Origin: JBDIAG01 sp963835085
Lineage (GTDB): Bacteria; Actinomycetota; Actinomycetes; Actinomycetales; CAWJMD01
Reading direction: 5' to 3'
NCBI GenBank assembly: GCA_963835085.1
Contig: CAWIED010000001.1
Span: 2,790,001-2,854,000, forward strand
DNA: 64,000 nucleotides
Position numbers and translations under genes: made by a program. Below are positions 1 to 9,490 of this stretch, one piece after another; within the stretch, counting starts at the first letter, position 1; each line of letters opens with the position of its first letter. The notes under the pieces are model-generated. The model was not told the DNA's origin, ran no database searches, and saw only the letters and a program-made list of their open reading frames with translations.

Positions 1-88
1 GGCGCACCCGGCCACGTTCACGACGACGCCCCACGTCGGCCAGCGGCTTCTTCGCGTGGCGGCTGGGGGCCTGGTCTGTGACAGCCAT
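1..88 (-). CDS. N-terminal fragment of an unrecognised protein, cut by the window edge
   Basis: An ATG at 88 reads leftwards off the window for 29 codons. The peptide begins MAVTDQAPSRHAKKPLAD and is basic, rich in Arg and Lys. A purine-rich stretch (GAAGGGA) lies about 6 bases before the ATG and supports this start. It diverges from uppP, leaving about 220 bp that should hold both promoters. I do not recognise the family, and too little is visible to assign a role. Confidence 0.4.
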   Translation of the reverse strand, partial: MAVTDQAPSRHAKKPLADVGRRRERGRVR

Positions 89-312
89 CGGATGTCCCTT
101 CGTCGGCAGTGTGCACATCCTCACTGACGGTGAGCGCGCCGCGCATGCCATTCCCCCGGACGCCGCAACGTTGCGCCGATGCCTCCGTCGAACGGCCGAA
201 CGTGTCGTCCCCAGCTGGTCTAACCCTAGGCAGACAGCTCGAACCGTGCTCAGTGGTCTCTCAGAGGCCCGGCTCGAAGGTTGGTGGGCCCCAGGAAAGG
301 AGCCGCCAACCG

Positions 313-1335
313 ATGAACGGTCTGTCGTACCTCGAAGCTGTCGTCGTGGGCGCCCTGCAAGGTTTCTCCGAGCTCTTTCCGATCTCGAGCCTCGGGCACA
401 GCATCCTCCTGCCGGCCCTGATCGGCGGCTCGTGGGCCCGCGATCTCGACGTCTCCCGGCCGGAGTCGCCCTACCTCGCCTTCATCGTGGGGCTGCACGT
501 GGCAACCGCCTGCGCACTGCTGCTGTTCTTCTGGCGCGACTGGGTGCTGATCGTCAAGGGCTTCTTCACTTCTATCGCCCGGCGCCGCGCTGTGGAGCCC
601 TATGAACGGCTCGCCTGGCTGATCGTGCTCGCGACCATCCCGGTGGGTCTGGCCGGTCTGCTGCTCGAGCACAGCTTCCGCACCTACCTCGGCCGGCCCC
701 TGCCCGCCGCCGCCTTCCTGTGTCTCAACGGGCTGCTGCTCTTCGTCGGCGAGCGGCTCCGCCGTCGCGACAGCGGCCGGGCGGAGCGGGCCGGCCAGGC
801 CGCCGCGGTGCCCGCGCAGACCGCGTTGGCCGAGGCAGCATCGGCCGGCTCGAACGTGCACAACGAATCGAGGATGAGCACGCAACCTGGCGGCACCCAT
901 CACGCGGAGGCCATGCCTGCCGGGAGTGCCGATGCTGAGTCCGACCAGCGTGTGGCACAGCTCGGCATCGGCCGCGGCGTGTTGATCGGCTGCGCGCAGA
1001 TCCTCGCCCTGCTGCCGGGGATCAGCCGATCGGGCGCCACGATGGTCGCCGGACAGGCCCGCGGGCTGTCCGACATCGACGCCGCACGGTTCTCGTTCCT
1101 GCTCGCCACGCCCGTGATCTTCGCGGCGGGAGCCCTGAAGGTGCCAGACCTGACCGGCCCGCTGGGCGCCGGCATCCACGGCCCGATCCTGGCCGGCAGC
1201 CTGGCCTCGTTCATCACCGCTTACCTGTCGGTGCGTTTCCTCACCAAGTACTTCGAGGGCGGAACGCTGCGGCCGTTCGCCTGGTACTGCCTGATCGCCG
1301 GGGCCGCCTCGTTCGTCTGGCTCCTCGTGCGATGA
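313..1335 (+). CDS. uppP: Undecaprenyl-diphosphatase UppP (BacA), with an extra hydrophilic loop
   Basis: Membrane enzyme that dephosphorylates undecaprenyl diphosphate to recycle the lipid carrier of cell-wall synthesis. Both family signatures are present: QGFSELFPISSLGH (about residues 16-29, with the conserved Glu) and LPGISRSGAT (about 234-243, with the phosphate-binding Arg). The protein is 340 aa, longer than the usual 265-280, because residues about 150-213 form a charged and Ala/Gly-rich insert between membrane segments. The start at 313 follows AGGAAAGGAG; an upstream in-frame start at 109 would add an unrelated extension. The stop overlaps the start of the next gene by 4 bp, so the two are probably co-transcribed. 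Its job on the carrier lipid fits the cis-prenyltransferase at the other end of the window, but the two are not linked. Confidence 0.93.
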   Translation: MNGLSYLEAVVVGALQGFSELFPISSLGHSILLPALIGGSWARDLDVSRPESPYLAFIVGLHVATACALLLFFWRDWVLIVKGFFTSIARRRAVEPYERLAWLIVLATIPVGLAGLLLEHSFRTYLGRPLPAAAFLCLNGLLLFVGERLRRRDSGRAERAGQAAAVPAQTALAEAASAGSNVHNESRMSTQPGGTHHAEAMPAGSADAESDQRVAQLGIGRGVLIGCAQILALLPGISRSGATMVAGQARGLSDIDAARFSFLLATPVIFAAGALKVPDLTGPLGAGIHGPILAGSLASFITAYLSVRFLTKYFEGGTLRPFAWYCLIAGAASFVWLLVR

Positions 1336-2081
1336 GCCGGCATGGCGTAGGCGCCGGGAGCCGACTGTCACGACGGCTGCTGCTGTCAGTCGGGCTGCTG
1401 GCCACGCCGCTGTTGGGCGCCTGCAGCGCACCTGACTCCACGAACCAGGCAAGGTCGTCGGCGGGCAAAGCCTCTCCCCTGATCGGCCCTGACATCACGC
1501 ATGGCCCAGCAGACACCGACAAGGTAGCGCTGACCTTCCACGGCGCAGGGGACGAGACGATCCTTGCCCGAATGCTGGCCGACTTCGCAGGCGCCGGGGC
1601 CAAAGTCACTGTGTTGGCGATCGGCGAATGGTTGGCCACCACTCCCACGCTGGCCCGCGCCATTCTCGACGGCGGCCACGAACTCGGCAATCACACGTGG
1701 AGTCATCGCGTCATGACCCGCCTGTCGGCAGCAGACGTGAGTGCGGAGGTCGATCGAGCGGCCGCCGAACTGCGCACCCTCACCGGAAGTGCCGGTCGCT
1801 GGTTCCGGCCCAGCGGCACTCCCACATCGACTTCGGCCATCCGCGCCGCAGCCAGTGCGGCAGGGTACGGCGCCTGCCTCGGCTACGACGTCGACCCGCT
1901 CGACTACACCGACCCCGGAGCTGGGGCCATAGCGGGCAGATTCGCCTCCGCAGTGCAAGCCGGTTCGATCGTGAGCCTCCATCTGGGTCACCAGGGCACG
2001 CTCGACGCCATGCCCTCGATGCTCGCGACCTTGCAATCCAAGCGGTTGCAGGCTGTGACGATGACGGAACTGTTGACGTGA
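1332..2081 (+). CDS. NodB-like polysaccharide deacetylase family lipoprotein, variant active site
   Basis: 249 aa. Residues 15-31 form a lipoprotein signal ending in LLGAC, with Cys31 as the lipidation site, so the protein is exported and membrane-anchored. The carbohydrate esterase 4 fold is visible: the metal-binding HTWSH (121-125), FRPSGT in place of the usual RPPYG loop, DVDPLDY, and SLHLGH near the C-terminus. The first motif, normally TFDDG with a metal-ligand Asp, is TFHGAGD here (68-74), so standard deacetylase chemistry is uncertain. It overlaps uppP by 4 bp and is followed after 10 bp by the YncE-like lipoprotein, suggesting a surface-exposed pair. A deacetylase of cell-wall glycans is the family expectation; the real substrate is unknown. 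Confidence 0.82.
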   Translation: MSRHGVGAGSRLSRRLLLSVGLLATPLLGACSAPDSTNQARSSAGKASPLIGPDITHGPADTDKVALTFHGAGDETILARMLADFAGAGAKVTVLAIGEWLATTPTLARAILDGGHELGNHTWSHRVMTRLSAADVSAEVDRAAAELRTLTGSAGRWFRPSGTPTSTSAIRAAASAAGYGACLGYDVDPLDYTDPGAGAIAGRFASAVQAGSIVSLHLGHQGTLDAMPSMLATLQSKRLQAVTMTELLT

Positions 2082-2091
2082 GGTCGATGAC

Positions 2092-3344
2092 ATGAGGCAG
2101 GCAAGGCACGGCACGAGACAGTTGACCACCCTCGGCGCTGTACTGCTCGGGCTATTGGCCGTCGCAGGCTGTTCGAGCCCCTCGGGCTCCGGGACACCGT
2201 CAGCCACCGCCTCGGTCGGCATCCCGACGAATCTTGGTGACGGCGCCACAGTGGCTCCGACCTCCCCGACAGCACCGACGTGTACGCCCACGACCTTCCG
2301 GGAATGCTTGCGCCCGCGGCGAGGTCCGCCAGAGATCTGGTCTACGTGCCTAACACGCAGTCCAACACCGTAGACGTCATCGATCCAGCCACCTATCGGG
2401 TGATCGACCACTTCGCGGTCCCCAAGGTGCCCCAGCACATCGTGCCGTCGTGGGACCTGAAGACCCTGTGGGTCAACGAGTCCACGGGCGACCGGCTGAC
2501 CCCCATCGACCCCGCCACCGGCAAGCCGGGCACCCCGGTACGGGTCGACGATCCGTACAACCTCTACTTCGCCCCCGACGGCAGCTACGCCATGGTGATG
2601 GCCGAGCGGCTGCACCGGATCGACTTCCGCAATCCGCACACCATGGCCCTCACGCATTCGCTGAACGTGCCGTGCGACGGCGTGAACCATGCCGACTTCA
2701 CCGCCGACCTGTCGACATTCGTGGCCAGCTGCGAGTTCAGCGGCACGTTGCTCGTGGTGCCCGAAGACGGTTCCCACGTGGCCAAGGCCATCGACCTCAA
2801 CGCCATCGCCACCCCCGACGAGCCCAGCCACGACCAGGCCATGAAGATGGGTCCGGCCTCCAAAGGCCTTGCGGCCACAGCGAACTCGATGCCCCAGGAC
2901 GTACGCCTGACCCCGGACGGCAAGTACTTCCTGATCGCCGACATGGTGCGCAACGGGGTGTGGATCCTCGATGCGAAGACGTTCGTCATGCGCGGCTTCC
3001 TGCCCACGGGCCAGGGCGCGCACGGCATCTATCCGAGCCGGGACGCCTCGGTGCTCTACGTCAGCAACCGCGACGAGGGCAGCATCTCCGTCGTGGACGC
3101 CACGACCCTGACCGTACGTACCACCTGGAAGCTGCCCGGCGGAGGCTCGCCCGACATGGGCGGCGTCAGCGCTGACGGCAGTCAGCTATGGCTCAGCGGA
3201 CGGTACAACGGAGTCGTCTACGTCATCGACACGCGAACCGGCGCACTGCTGCACACGATCAAAGTGGGCAACGGCCCGCACGGGCTCTGCGTCTGGCCCC
3301 AGCCGGGCAGGTACTCCCTGGGTCACACCGGCAACATGCGCTAG
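2092..3344 (+). pseudogene. YncE/YVTN-type beta-propeller lipoprotein, frameshifted near its N-terminus
   Basis: The first frame (ATG 2092) gives a lipoprotein signal with a VAGC lipobox, then a Ser/Thr/Pro linker, and would end at 2373. The propeller itself is in another frame, open from 2241 to 3344, with repeated blades such as DLVYVPNTQSNTVDVID, LTPDGKYFLIAD and LYVSNRDEGSISVVD. Adding one C to the C tract at 2264-2267 joins both into one product of about 417 aa. Propellers of this kind bind ligands or metals outside the cell; no enzymatic function can be named. It sits directly after the NodB-like lipoprotein. An isolated cytoplasmic start at GTG 2280 is possible but would lose the export signal. 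Sequencing error, pseudogene or phase-variable tract are all possible. Confidence 0.78.
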
Positions 3345-3444
3345 CCCGCCCACCCGGACAGGCGGTGCCTCGCTATCGTGACGCTGACCCTGTCGCGCAC
3401 CCTTGACGGGAGCCCAGCCGGCACCGCCGAGAAGGAGATTCGCC

Positions 3445-4167
3445 ATGAGCGAGCCGGTCGAGCACCCGGCACCTCATCCCGACGACGTCAACGGCTCCTT
3501 GTCGAGCCGGCTCAACTGGCTGCGTGCCGGAGTGCTCGGAGCCAATGACGGCATCGTCTCCACCGCCGGGCTCGTCGTGGGGGTCGCCGGCGCCGACGTC
3601 GAGCAGTCCACCCTGCTGCTCACCGGTGTCGCTGGACTGGTGGCAGGCGCCCTGTCGATGGCTGCCGGCGAGTACGTCTCGGTCAGCGCTCAGCGCGACA
3701 CCGAGCGGGCGGCGCTGGCGAAGGAGAAACGCGAGCTGCGCGACATGCCCGAGGCCGAGCTCGAGGAGCTCACCCAGGCCTACGTAGACCGGGGCCTCGA
3801 CAGCGACCTCGCCCGCCAGGTGGCCCTTCAGCTCACCGCGAAGGACTCGTTGGGCGCGCATGCGGAAGTGGAGCTGAAGATCGATCCGAACGAGACGTCG
3901 AACCCATGGCATGCGGCCGGGGCGTCGATGACCTCATTCGCCCTCGGCGCCCTGCTGCCCCTACTGGCCATCGTGTTGCCGCCCGTGAATTGGAGGGTGG
4001 GCGTGACCCTCGCGACCGTCACGGTGGCGCTCGTCCTCACGGGCGTGGTCTCGGCTCGCCTCGGCGGCGCTGGAGCGACACGGGCAGCCTGGCGCAACGT
4101 GGTGGGTGGGCTGCTCGCGATGACGGTGGCCTGGCTCGTCGGACGTGCGGTGGGCGGCGTGATCTAA
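3445..4167 (+). CDS. VIT1/CCC1-family divalent metal (Fe/Mn) transporter
   Basis: 240 aa membrane protein of the VIT1/CCC1 family, whose characterised eukaryotic members move Fe2+ or Mn2+ out of the cytosol; the bacterial substrate is inferred. The typical N-terminal motif GANDGIVST (32-40) and SMAAGEYVSVSAQRD (71-85) are present, followed by an acidic cytoplasmic segment (about 86-150) that corresponds to the metal-binding region, then three more membrane helices. The start at 3445 is preceded by GAAGGAGA; the in-frame extension to 3403 has no ribosome-binding site. About 100 bp separate it from the propeller gene, so it may have its own promoter. Confidence 0.88.
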   Translation: MSEPVEHPAPHPDDVNGSLSSRLNWLRAGVLGANDGIVSTAGLVVGVAGADVEQSTLLLTGVAGLVAGALSMAAGEYVSVSAQRDTERAALAKEKRELRDMPEAELEELTQAYVDRGLDSDLARQVALQLTAKDSLGAHAEVELKIDPNETSNPWHAAGASMTSFALGALLPLLAIVLPPVNWRVGVTLATVTVALVLTGVVSARLGGAGATRAAWRNVVGGLLAMTVAWLVGRAVGGVI

Positions 4168-4647
4168 GGCGAAGGTGCAGCGGCATCGCCTCGGTCAGCG
4201 TCGCCAACCGCGCCAACTTCCCCGCGCACTGCACCACCCAACGACTCCTGACCGTGATGCGTCGAGTCCGGCTTCTGCAGGGCTGTAACGGGGTCAGTTT
4301 CTGACGCTGTGGCGATGCCCCGCCGGACGGGGCATTGTCATAGCGCAGGAAAAGCCCGCGCTCTGCGACCCTCGAAACCGCCCTTTGCGGAGGACCCGGG
4401 CAGGCTGCGGGTTCCTGTTCACCCGGCTCCGTCCGCCTCCCCCGGCCCTGCCCCGCCGCCGCTGGGCTGCCCGTGCGACGCCGAGCCGCCCACCTGTTCC
4501 CGGCCTGCCGAGCGCCGTCGGCGGGCTCGTCCCGTCTGTCGCTGGGCTATCCGGGTTAGGGCCGGGGCGCCCCGCCGAACATGCCCCGCGACACTCCGCT
4601 CACGGAGTTTCACACCACATCAGACGACTAACAGAACGGCACTGCTG
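4168..4647. other. Intergenic stretch between the VIT gene and oppF
   Basis: 480 bp without a supportable gene. It holds one copy of a dispersed palindromic element (listed separately). The remainder, about 4440-4640, is GC-rich sequence in which I see no promoter, RNA gene or conserved coding signal. The flanking genes converge here, so a terminator is expected; the palindrome at 4307-4343 is the best candidate. Confidence 0.5.
4271..4436 (+). repeat. Dispersed element, copy 1, with a central palindrome
   Basis: The core at 4307-4343 is an inverted repeat, CTGTGGCGATGCCCC / GGGGCATTGTCATAG with a 7-base loop. About 165 bp around it match, in opposite orientation, the segment at 63500-63670, including GCAGGAAAAGC and CCTCGAAACCGCCCT downstream of the palindrome. 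A third core with the same GCCCC...GGGGC and GTCATAG signature is at 43717-43753. All copies lie between genes. It may be a REP-like or MITE-like sequence that also acts as a terminator. Confidence 0.75.
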
Positions 4648-5739
4648 CTACCCCGGCCTGACCGGGTCTGGCTGGGGCCGGTTGGGCACCGGCGCCTTGG
4701 CACCGCCGGCGCCGAAAGCATCGTCGGCGTCGGCGAAATGGCACGCCACGGCATGGCCCGACGCATCGGCGATCAGGGGTGGCTCGACGTTCGTGCAGAT
4801 CTCCGCGGCCTTCCAGCAACGGGTGCGGAACCGGCACCCGGAGGGCGGGTTGAGCGGCGAGGGCACGTCACCGCTCAGCATCACCCGCTTGCGGGTTCGC
4901 TCCGCCCTGGGGTCGGCGGACGGCGCCGCAGACAGCAGTGCCTGCGTGTACGGATGCTGGGCCCGGGCGTACAGCTGGTCCTTGCTCGCGAGCTCGACGA
5001 TCTTTCCCAGATACATCACCGCGACCCGGTCGCTGATGTGCCGCACCACCGACAGGTCGTGGGCGATGAACATGTACGCCAGCCCGAGTCGCTGCTGCAG
5101 GTCGTCGAGCAGATTCACCACACCGGCCTGCACCGACACGTCGAGGGCGGAGACCGGTTCGTCGAGCACCAGCAGCTTCGGCTCCAGGGCCAGCGCCCGG
5201 GCGATGCCGACGCGCTGACGCTGCCCGCCCGAGAACTCGTGCGGATACCGGTTGCCGTGCTCAGGGCTGAGCCCCACCAACCTGAGCAGTTCGGCCACCC
5301 GCGCCTTGCCTGCCTGGTCGTTCTGCCATTGCTTGTGCACCCGCAGAGGCTCGCCGATGATGTCGTTGACCGGCATCTTGGGATTGAGCGAGGCGTAGGG
5401 GTCCTGGAACACGATCTGCAGATCGCGACGCACAGGGCGCATCTCGCGTGCGGAGAGCCCCACCAGCTCCTTGCCCTGGAACACGACCGAGCCCGAGGTC
5501 GGACGATGCAGTTGCAGCAGCGCCCGGCCCGTCGTCGACTTGCCGCAACCCGACTCCCCCACCACGCCGAGCGTCTCGCCGGTGTCGATGTCGAAGCTCA
5601 CGCCGGAGACAGCCTGGACGTTGCCCACGATCCGCCGGAAGAGGCCACCGCCTCGCACCGGAAAGTTCATGACGAGGTCACGCACCTGCAGCAGTGCTCC
5701 TGGCTGCCCCGTGACCGCTTCGTGGCTCGGTTCGCTCAT
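4648..5739 (-). CDS. Peptide-type ABC transporter ATPase, OppF/DppF class
   Basis: 363 aa cytoplasmic ATPase that powers an oligopeptide-type importer with its OppD partner. Walker [10 protein letters not shown] (61-69), the signature SGGQRQR, Walker [13 protein letters not shown] and the switch His (AHDLSVV) are intact. The C-terminal oligopeptide-transporter extension with CRFRTRC is present, a segment that binds an iron-sulfur cluster in some family members. The start at 5739 overlaps the oppD stop as ATGA; a longer in-frame extension to 5919 lies entirely inside oppD and is rejected. It is the last gene of an oppA-B-C-D-F run on the minus strand. Confidence 0.93.
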   Translation of the reverse strand: MSEPSHEAVTGQPGALLQVRDLVMNFPVRGGGLFRRIVGNVQAVSGVSFDIDTGETLGVVGESGCGKSTTGRALLQLHRPTSGSVVFQGKELVGLSAREMRPVRRDLQIVFQDPYASLNPKMPVNDIIGEPLRVHKQWQNDQAGKARVAELLRLVGLSPEHGNRYPHEFSGGQRQRVGIARALALEPKLLVLDEPVSALDVSVQAGVVNLLDDLQQRLGLAYMFIAHDLSVVRHISDRVAVMYLGKIVELASKDQLYARAQHPYTQALLSAAPSADPRAERTRKRVMLSGDVPSPLNPPSGCRFRTRCWKAAEICTNVEPPLIADASGHAVACHFADADDAFGAGGAKAPVPNRPQPDPVRPG

Positions 5740-6905
5740 CGGGGGCTGCCCTCCTCGGCCGGGTCGGTGCGGAAGAACTGCGTCGGATCGGGTGCGGAGG
5801 CCATCGTGGGCCAGTGATGACAGGCCGCCAGATGGGATCGGGAGTCGGTCTCGCTCAGCGGCGGTTCGCTGGCCGTGCACACGGCGTCTGCCAGCGGGCA
5901 CCGCGGGTTGAACGGGCACCCGGGCGGCAGGTTGATCAACGAGGGCGGTGCCCCCTTGATGGGACGCAGCCTCGACGACGAGCCCTCCAGGTCGGGCATC
6001 GAACCGAGCAGCCCGGCGGTGTAAGGCATCCGTGGGGAGTAGTAGATGTCGTCGACCGAACCCGTCTCCACGGGCTTTCCGGCATACATGACCAGAACCT
6101 GATGGGCCATGCCGGCCACCACACCGAGGTCGTGGGTGATGAGGATGATGGCGGCGTTCACCGCGTCTTTCACTTCGATGAGCTTCTCGAGGATCTGCGC
6201 CTGAACGGTCACGTCGAGTGCTGTGGTGGGTTCGTCGGCGATGATGACATCGGGATTGTTGATCACGGCCATCGCGATCATGGCGCGTTGACGCATGCCG
6301 CCGGAGAACTCGTGCGGGTAGTTCTTCAGACGGGCCTTCGGCTGGGGAATGCCTACCAGGTTGAGCATTTCCTCGGCCCGCGCCAGAGCAGCTCGCTTCG
6401 AGATCGCTTCATGGCTGCGCACGGCCTCCGCAAGCTGATCGCCGACGGTGTACACAGGATTCATCGCCGTCATCGGGTCTTGGAAGATCATGGCGATCTT
6501 GCGGCCGCGCAGCGAGCGTTGCTGGGCGGCTGACATTCTCAGCACGTCGTCACCGCGGTAGATGGCACTGCCGGTGATGTGGGCAGACTTCGGCAACAGG
6601 CCCATCACCGCCATCGACGACACCGACTTGCCCGAGCCGGACTCCCCCACGATGCCGAGCACCTCGCGTTCCCGCAACGAGTAGGAGACGCCGCGCACCG
6701 CGTGCACGACGCCGTCGTCGGTGGGGAACGACACGGTGAGGTCACTGACCCGCAGGATCTCGGGCGAGCTCGACAGGTCGACCGCCGCACCCCAGCCGGA
6801 CGTGACCCGCACCCCCTCGGACGACTGGGTGAGCGCGCCGGCGCCTACCGCGGCGGGATCGATCACGTGGTCGGCGGGGTCACCGCTGGCGGGATTGACG
6901 CCCAT
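5736..6905 (-). CDS. Peptide-type ABC transporter ATPase, OppD/DppD class
   Basis: 389 aa. It has an unusual N-terminal tail of about 45 residues before the ATPase domain. Walker [10 protein letters not shown], the signature SGGMRQR, Walker [13 protein letters not shown] and THDLGVV are all in place, and the C-terminal peptide-transporter segment contains CPFNPRC and a further Cys. Its start codon shares one base with the oppC stop (TGATG), and its stop overlaps oppF by 4 bp, so translation is probably coupled. With OppF it forms the ATPase heterodimer of the first importer. Confidence 0.93.
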   Translation of the reverse strand: MGVNPASGDPADHVIDPAAVGAGALTQSSEGVRVTSGWGAAVDLSSSPEILRVSDLTVSFPTDDGVVHAVRGVSYSLREREVLGIVGESGSGKSVSSMAVMGLLPKSAHITGSAIYRGDDVLRMSAAQQRSLRGRKIAMIFQDPMTAMNPVYTVGDQLAEAVRSHEAISKRAALARAEEMLNLVGIPQPKARLKNYPHEFSGGMRQRAMIAMAVINNPDVIIADEPTTALDVTVQAQILEKLIEVKDAVNAAIILITHDLGVVAGMAHQVLVMYAGKPVETGSVDDIYYSPRMPYTAGLLGSMPDLEGSSSRLRPIKGAPPSLINLPPGCPFNPRCPLADAVCTASEPPLSETDSRSHLAACHHWPTMASAPDPTQFFRTDPAEEGSPR

Positions 6906-7885
6906 CAGGCACGCACCCTCTGCTGGCGGGGATCGAAGGCGTCGCGCAGTCCGTCACCGATGAAGTTGACCGACAGGGCGATTCCCACGATGAACAGGCC
7001 CGGCCACCAGAACAGCCAGGGCCGGGTGAGGAAGGCGTCCTGGTAGTCGCTGATCAGCTTCCCCAGTGACGTGTCGGGGGCCTTGACGCCGAACCCCAGA
7101 TAGCTCAGGGCCGTCTCCAGCAGAATCGCCGAGGCGATGGCCAAGGTGGCCGACACGATGATGACGCCCACCGTGTTGGGCAGGATGTGTTTGAAGATGA
7201 TGCGCGTCGAACTGGCGCCCAGCGCGCGGGCCGCCTCGACGAACTCCTTCTCTCGCAGAGACAGGAACTCACCGCGCACGATCCTGGCCAGGCTCATCCA
7301 GGTGATGAGGCCGAGCACCATCGCCAGCAGCAGAATTCCACCACCGCCGACCTTCTGTCCCACGACTGCCGTGAGCACGAGGGTGGGAATGGTGATCATG
7401 ACGTCGGTCATCCGCATCAGGCCCGCCTCGATGCCCCCGCGGAAGTAGCCGGAGACGGCGCCGATCACGGTGCCGATCACCGTCGAGACCAGGCCGACGA
7501 CGAACGCGATCGTGATCGAGCGCTGGGTGCCGCGCATCGTGAGGGCGAAGTAGTCGATGCCGATGTTGTCCTGTCCGAAGGGGTGCGGACCCCAGCTCGG
7601 GCCGGCGCCGTCGATCCAGGGCAGCAGGTTGAGAGTGGGCGCACCGCTATGGGGACCCATCGGGCTCGGCTGGGTGTAGCCGTACTTCCACCAGCCCGGG
7701 ATGGGGCCAACGCCGATGGAGGTGAACGACAACACCAGGATGAAGATCAGTAGGGCCGAGGCGATCATCGCCCCGCGGTGCCGGAGGAACCGCCGCCGCA
7801 CCAGTTCGTTCTGGCTGCGCGCCTTGATCTCCAGGCCCGCCGCGGCTGTGTCCAGCGAACCAAGCGAGGAGCCATTCTCACTCAT
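6905..7885 (-). CDS. Peptide-type ABC transporter permease, OppC class
   Basis: 326 aa inner-membrane permease. After a cytoplasmic N-terminus and the first helix (about 38-58) comes a long extracytoplasmic loop ending in HPFGQDNIGID, the standard OppC_N landmark, followed by five helices. The ATPase-docking EAA loop reads FVEAARALGASSTRIIFKHILPN. It lies between oppB and oppD in the first importer operon, 31 bp after oppB. The substrate is not revealed by the permease. Compared with the second importer in this window it is clearly a separate paralogue. Confidence 0.92.
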   Translation of the reverse strand: MSENGSSLGSLDTAAAGLEIKARSQNELVRRRFLRHRGAMIASALLIFILVLSFTSIGVGPIPGWWKYGYTQPSPMGPHSGAPTLNLLPWIDGAGPSWGPHPFGQDNIGIDYFALTMRGTQRSITIAFVVGLVSTVIGTVIGAVSGYFRGGIEAGLMRMTDVMITIPTLVLTAVVGQKVGGGGILLLAMVLGLITWMSLARIVRGEFLSLREKEFVEAARALGASSTRIIFKHILPNTVGVIIVSATLAIASAILLETALSYLGFGVKAPDTSLGKLISDYQDAFLTRPWLFWWPGLFIVGIALSVNFIGDGLRDAFDPRQQRVRA

Positions 7886-7916
7886 CGGGCCTCCTGATCA
7901 AGCAATGCGGCAACGG

Positions 7917-9443
7917 TCATGTCAACCTGATCCGCGGGTCGAGATAGGCGTACAGGATGTCGGCGATCATGTTGAACACGACGATCGCGCCACCGGTGGC
8001 CAGGAAAAACGCCATCACCGGATCGGGATTCACCAGGCGCAGGCCGGTGATGAACATCTGGCCCATGCCCTGCCAGCCGAAGACGGCCTCGGTGATGATG
8101 GCGCCGCCGAAGATTCCGGCGAAGTCGAAGGCCATCAGCGTCGTCACCGGAATCAGTGCGTTGCGGAAAGCGTGCCGCATGATCACCGTACGCTCGGTCA
8201 GGCCCTTGGCGCGCGCGGTCCGCACGTAGTCCTGGTTGAGCACTTCGAGCATGGACGAGCGGGTATAGCGGGTGTATGAGGCGAACGAGATGAGAATCAG
8301 CGCAATAGTCGGCAGGATGACGTGGGTCTGATTGTCGAGATAGGTCTGCCAGAAGTCACCCGTGAAGTCGGGGGTGCTCGACCCGATCGTCGAGATCACC
8401 CGGCCCGCCACCTGCGTGCTGTACGCAGGAACGGCACGCAGCACATGGTCGATGAAGATCAGGCTGCCGGAAAGCAGACCGGTCAACAGGCTGGCCCAGA
8501 TCGCGGGCAGCTTGTCGAGCCCGCCCATCACCCAACCCACCGCTACACAGACGATCGCCAGAATGGCGATGAGCGCCAGGATGTTCCACCACGTCGGATT
8601 GATCAGCACTGGCCCGGTGGCGAAGTAGGACACGATCGCCAGGGCGGCCGTGATCAGGGTGCAGTACAAGACATTCCTGCGCCGGAGCCCTGCCAACACC
8701 GCGGCGACGAGCACCGCGATGACGATGCTGCCCACCGCCACCATGCCGACCCCCAGGGCCGGGTTCGCGAACCATCTCGACAGCGACAGGTATTCGAGGG
8801 TGGCGGCACTCACCACCAGTGCGACGGCCGCCACGATCAACCGCCGTCGTCGGGGCCCGGCTATCACGGCCTGCCAGAAGAGCGCCGAGATCACGGACAG
8901 CACGATGATCACCGGCAGCGGGATCACCGGGTCGGACATCCAGTTGTTGAACTTGATGGCACCGAACTGCTTGAGCAGCACGGCAACCCAGAACACCGGC
9001 AGAGAGAAGAAGACGAACGACGCGAAGGTGATCGTGTAGTCGAAACCGCTGTACTGCCGCAGCGCCGAGACGATACCGACGATGATGCCGAGCACCACCG
9101 CCGTGATCGCCGCCGTCAGCACCAGCCGCATCGTGGAGTTCAGGGCCTGGCTCAACAGCACGCCGACGTCCTGGCCGTAGTTGTTGGTGCCCAGGTTGCC
9201 GTGCAGTACGAGATACCCGAACACACCCTTGAGCCAGATGAAGTACCGCAGGAACGGATTGATGTTCAAGTGCAGCAGCTCCGTGCGCTGCGCGATGCGC
9301 ATCTCACGCACGTTGGTCTGCGCGATGCTGTACAGATCGACCCGAGGATCACCGGAATAGCAGGTCAGTACATAGACGATGTAGGTCGCGGCCAACAGCA
9401 CAAAGAACGAGACGACCAGTCGTCGCGCGATGAAGACCAGCAT
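7917..9443 (-). CDS. Peptide-type ABC transporter permease, OppB class, with a large membrane insert
   Basis: 508 aa, against about 310-340 for the usual OppB. Residues 1-165 and 365-508 are a normal OppB: MLVFIARRLVVSFF at the start and the EAA loop YVRTARAKGLTERTVIMRH near 407. Between them, residues about 170-360 form an insert with several extra hydrophobic helices and Arg-rich turns. The start at 9443 is chosen because AAGGAG precedes the ATG; an upstream extension to 9524 would run through the hairpin behind oppA. Its partner oppC follows after 31 bp. The insert may be a lineage feature of actinobacterial permeases; I cannot assign it a function. Confidence 0.9.
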   Translation of the reverse strand: MLVFIARRLVVSFFVLLAATYIVYVLTCYSGDPRVDLYSIAQTNVREMRIAQRTELLHLNINPFLRYFIWLKGVFGYLVLHGNLGTNNYGQDVGVLLSQALNSTMRLVLTAAITAVVLGIIVGIVSALRQYSGFDYTITFASFVFFSLPVFWVAVLLKQFGAIKFNNWMSDPVIPLPVIIVLSVISALFWQAVIAGPRRRRLIVAAVALVVSAATLEYLSLSRWFANPALGVGMVAVGSIVIAVLVAAVLAGLRRRNVLYCTLITAALAIVSYFATGPVLINPTWWNILALIAILAIVCVAVGWVMGGLDKLPAIWASLLTGLLSGSLIFIDHVLRAVPAYSTQVAGRVISTIGSSTPDFTGDFWQTYLDNQTHVILPTIALILISFASYTRYTRSSMLEVLNQDYVRTARAKGLTERTVIMRHAFRNALIPVTTLMAFDFAGIFGGAIITEAVFGWQGMGQMFITGLRLVNPDPVMAFFLATGGAIVVFNMIADILYAYLDPRIRLT

Positions 9444-9490
9444 GTGACAACTCCTTGACAACGCCGGCGATGATGAGCCGCAAGCTCGTC

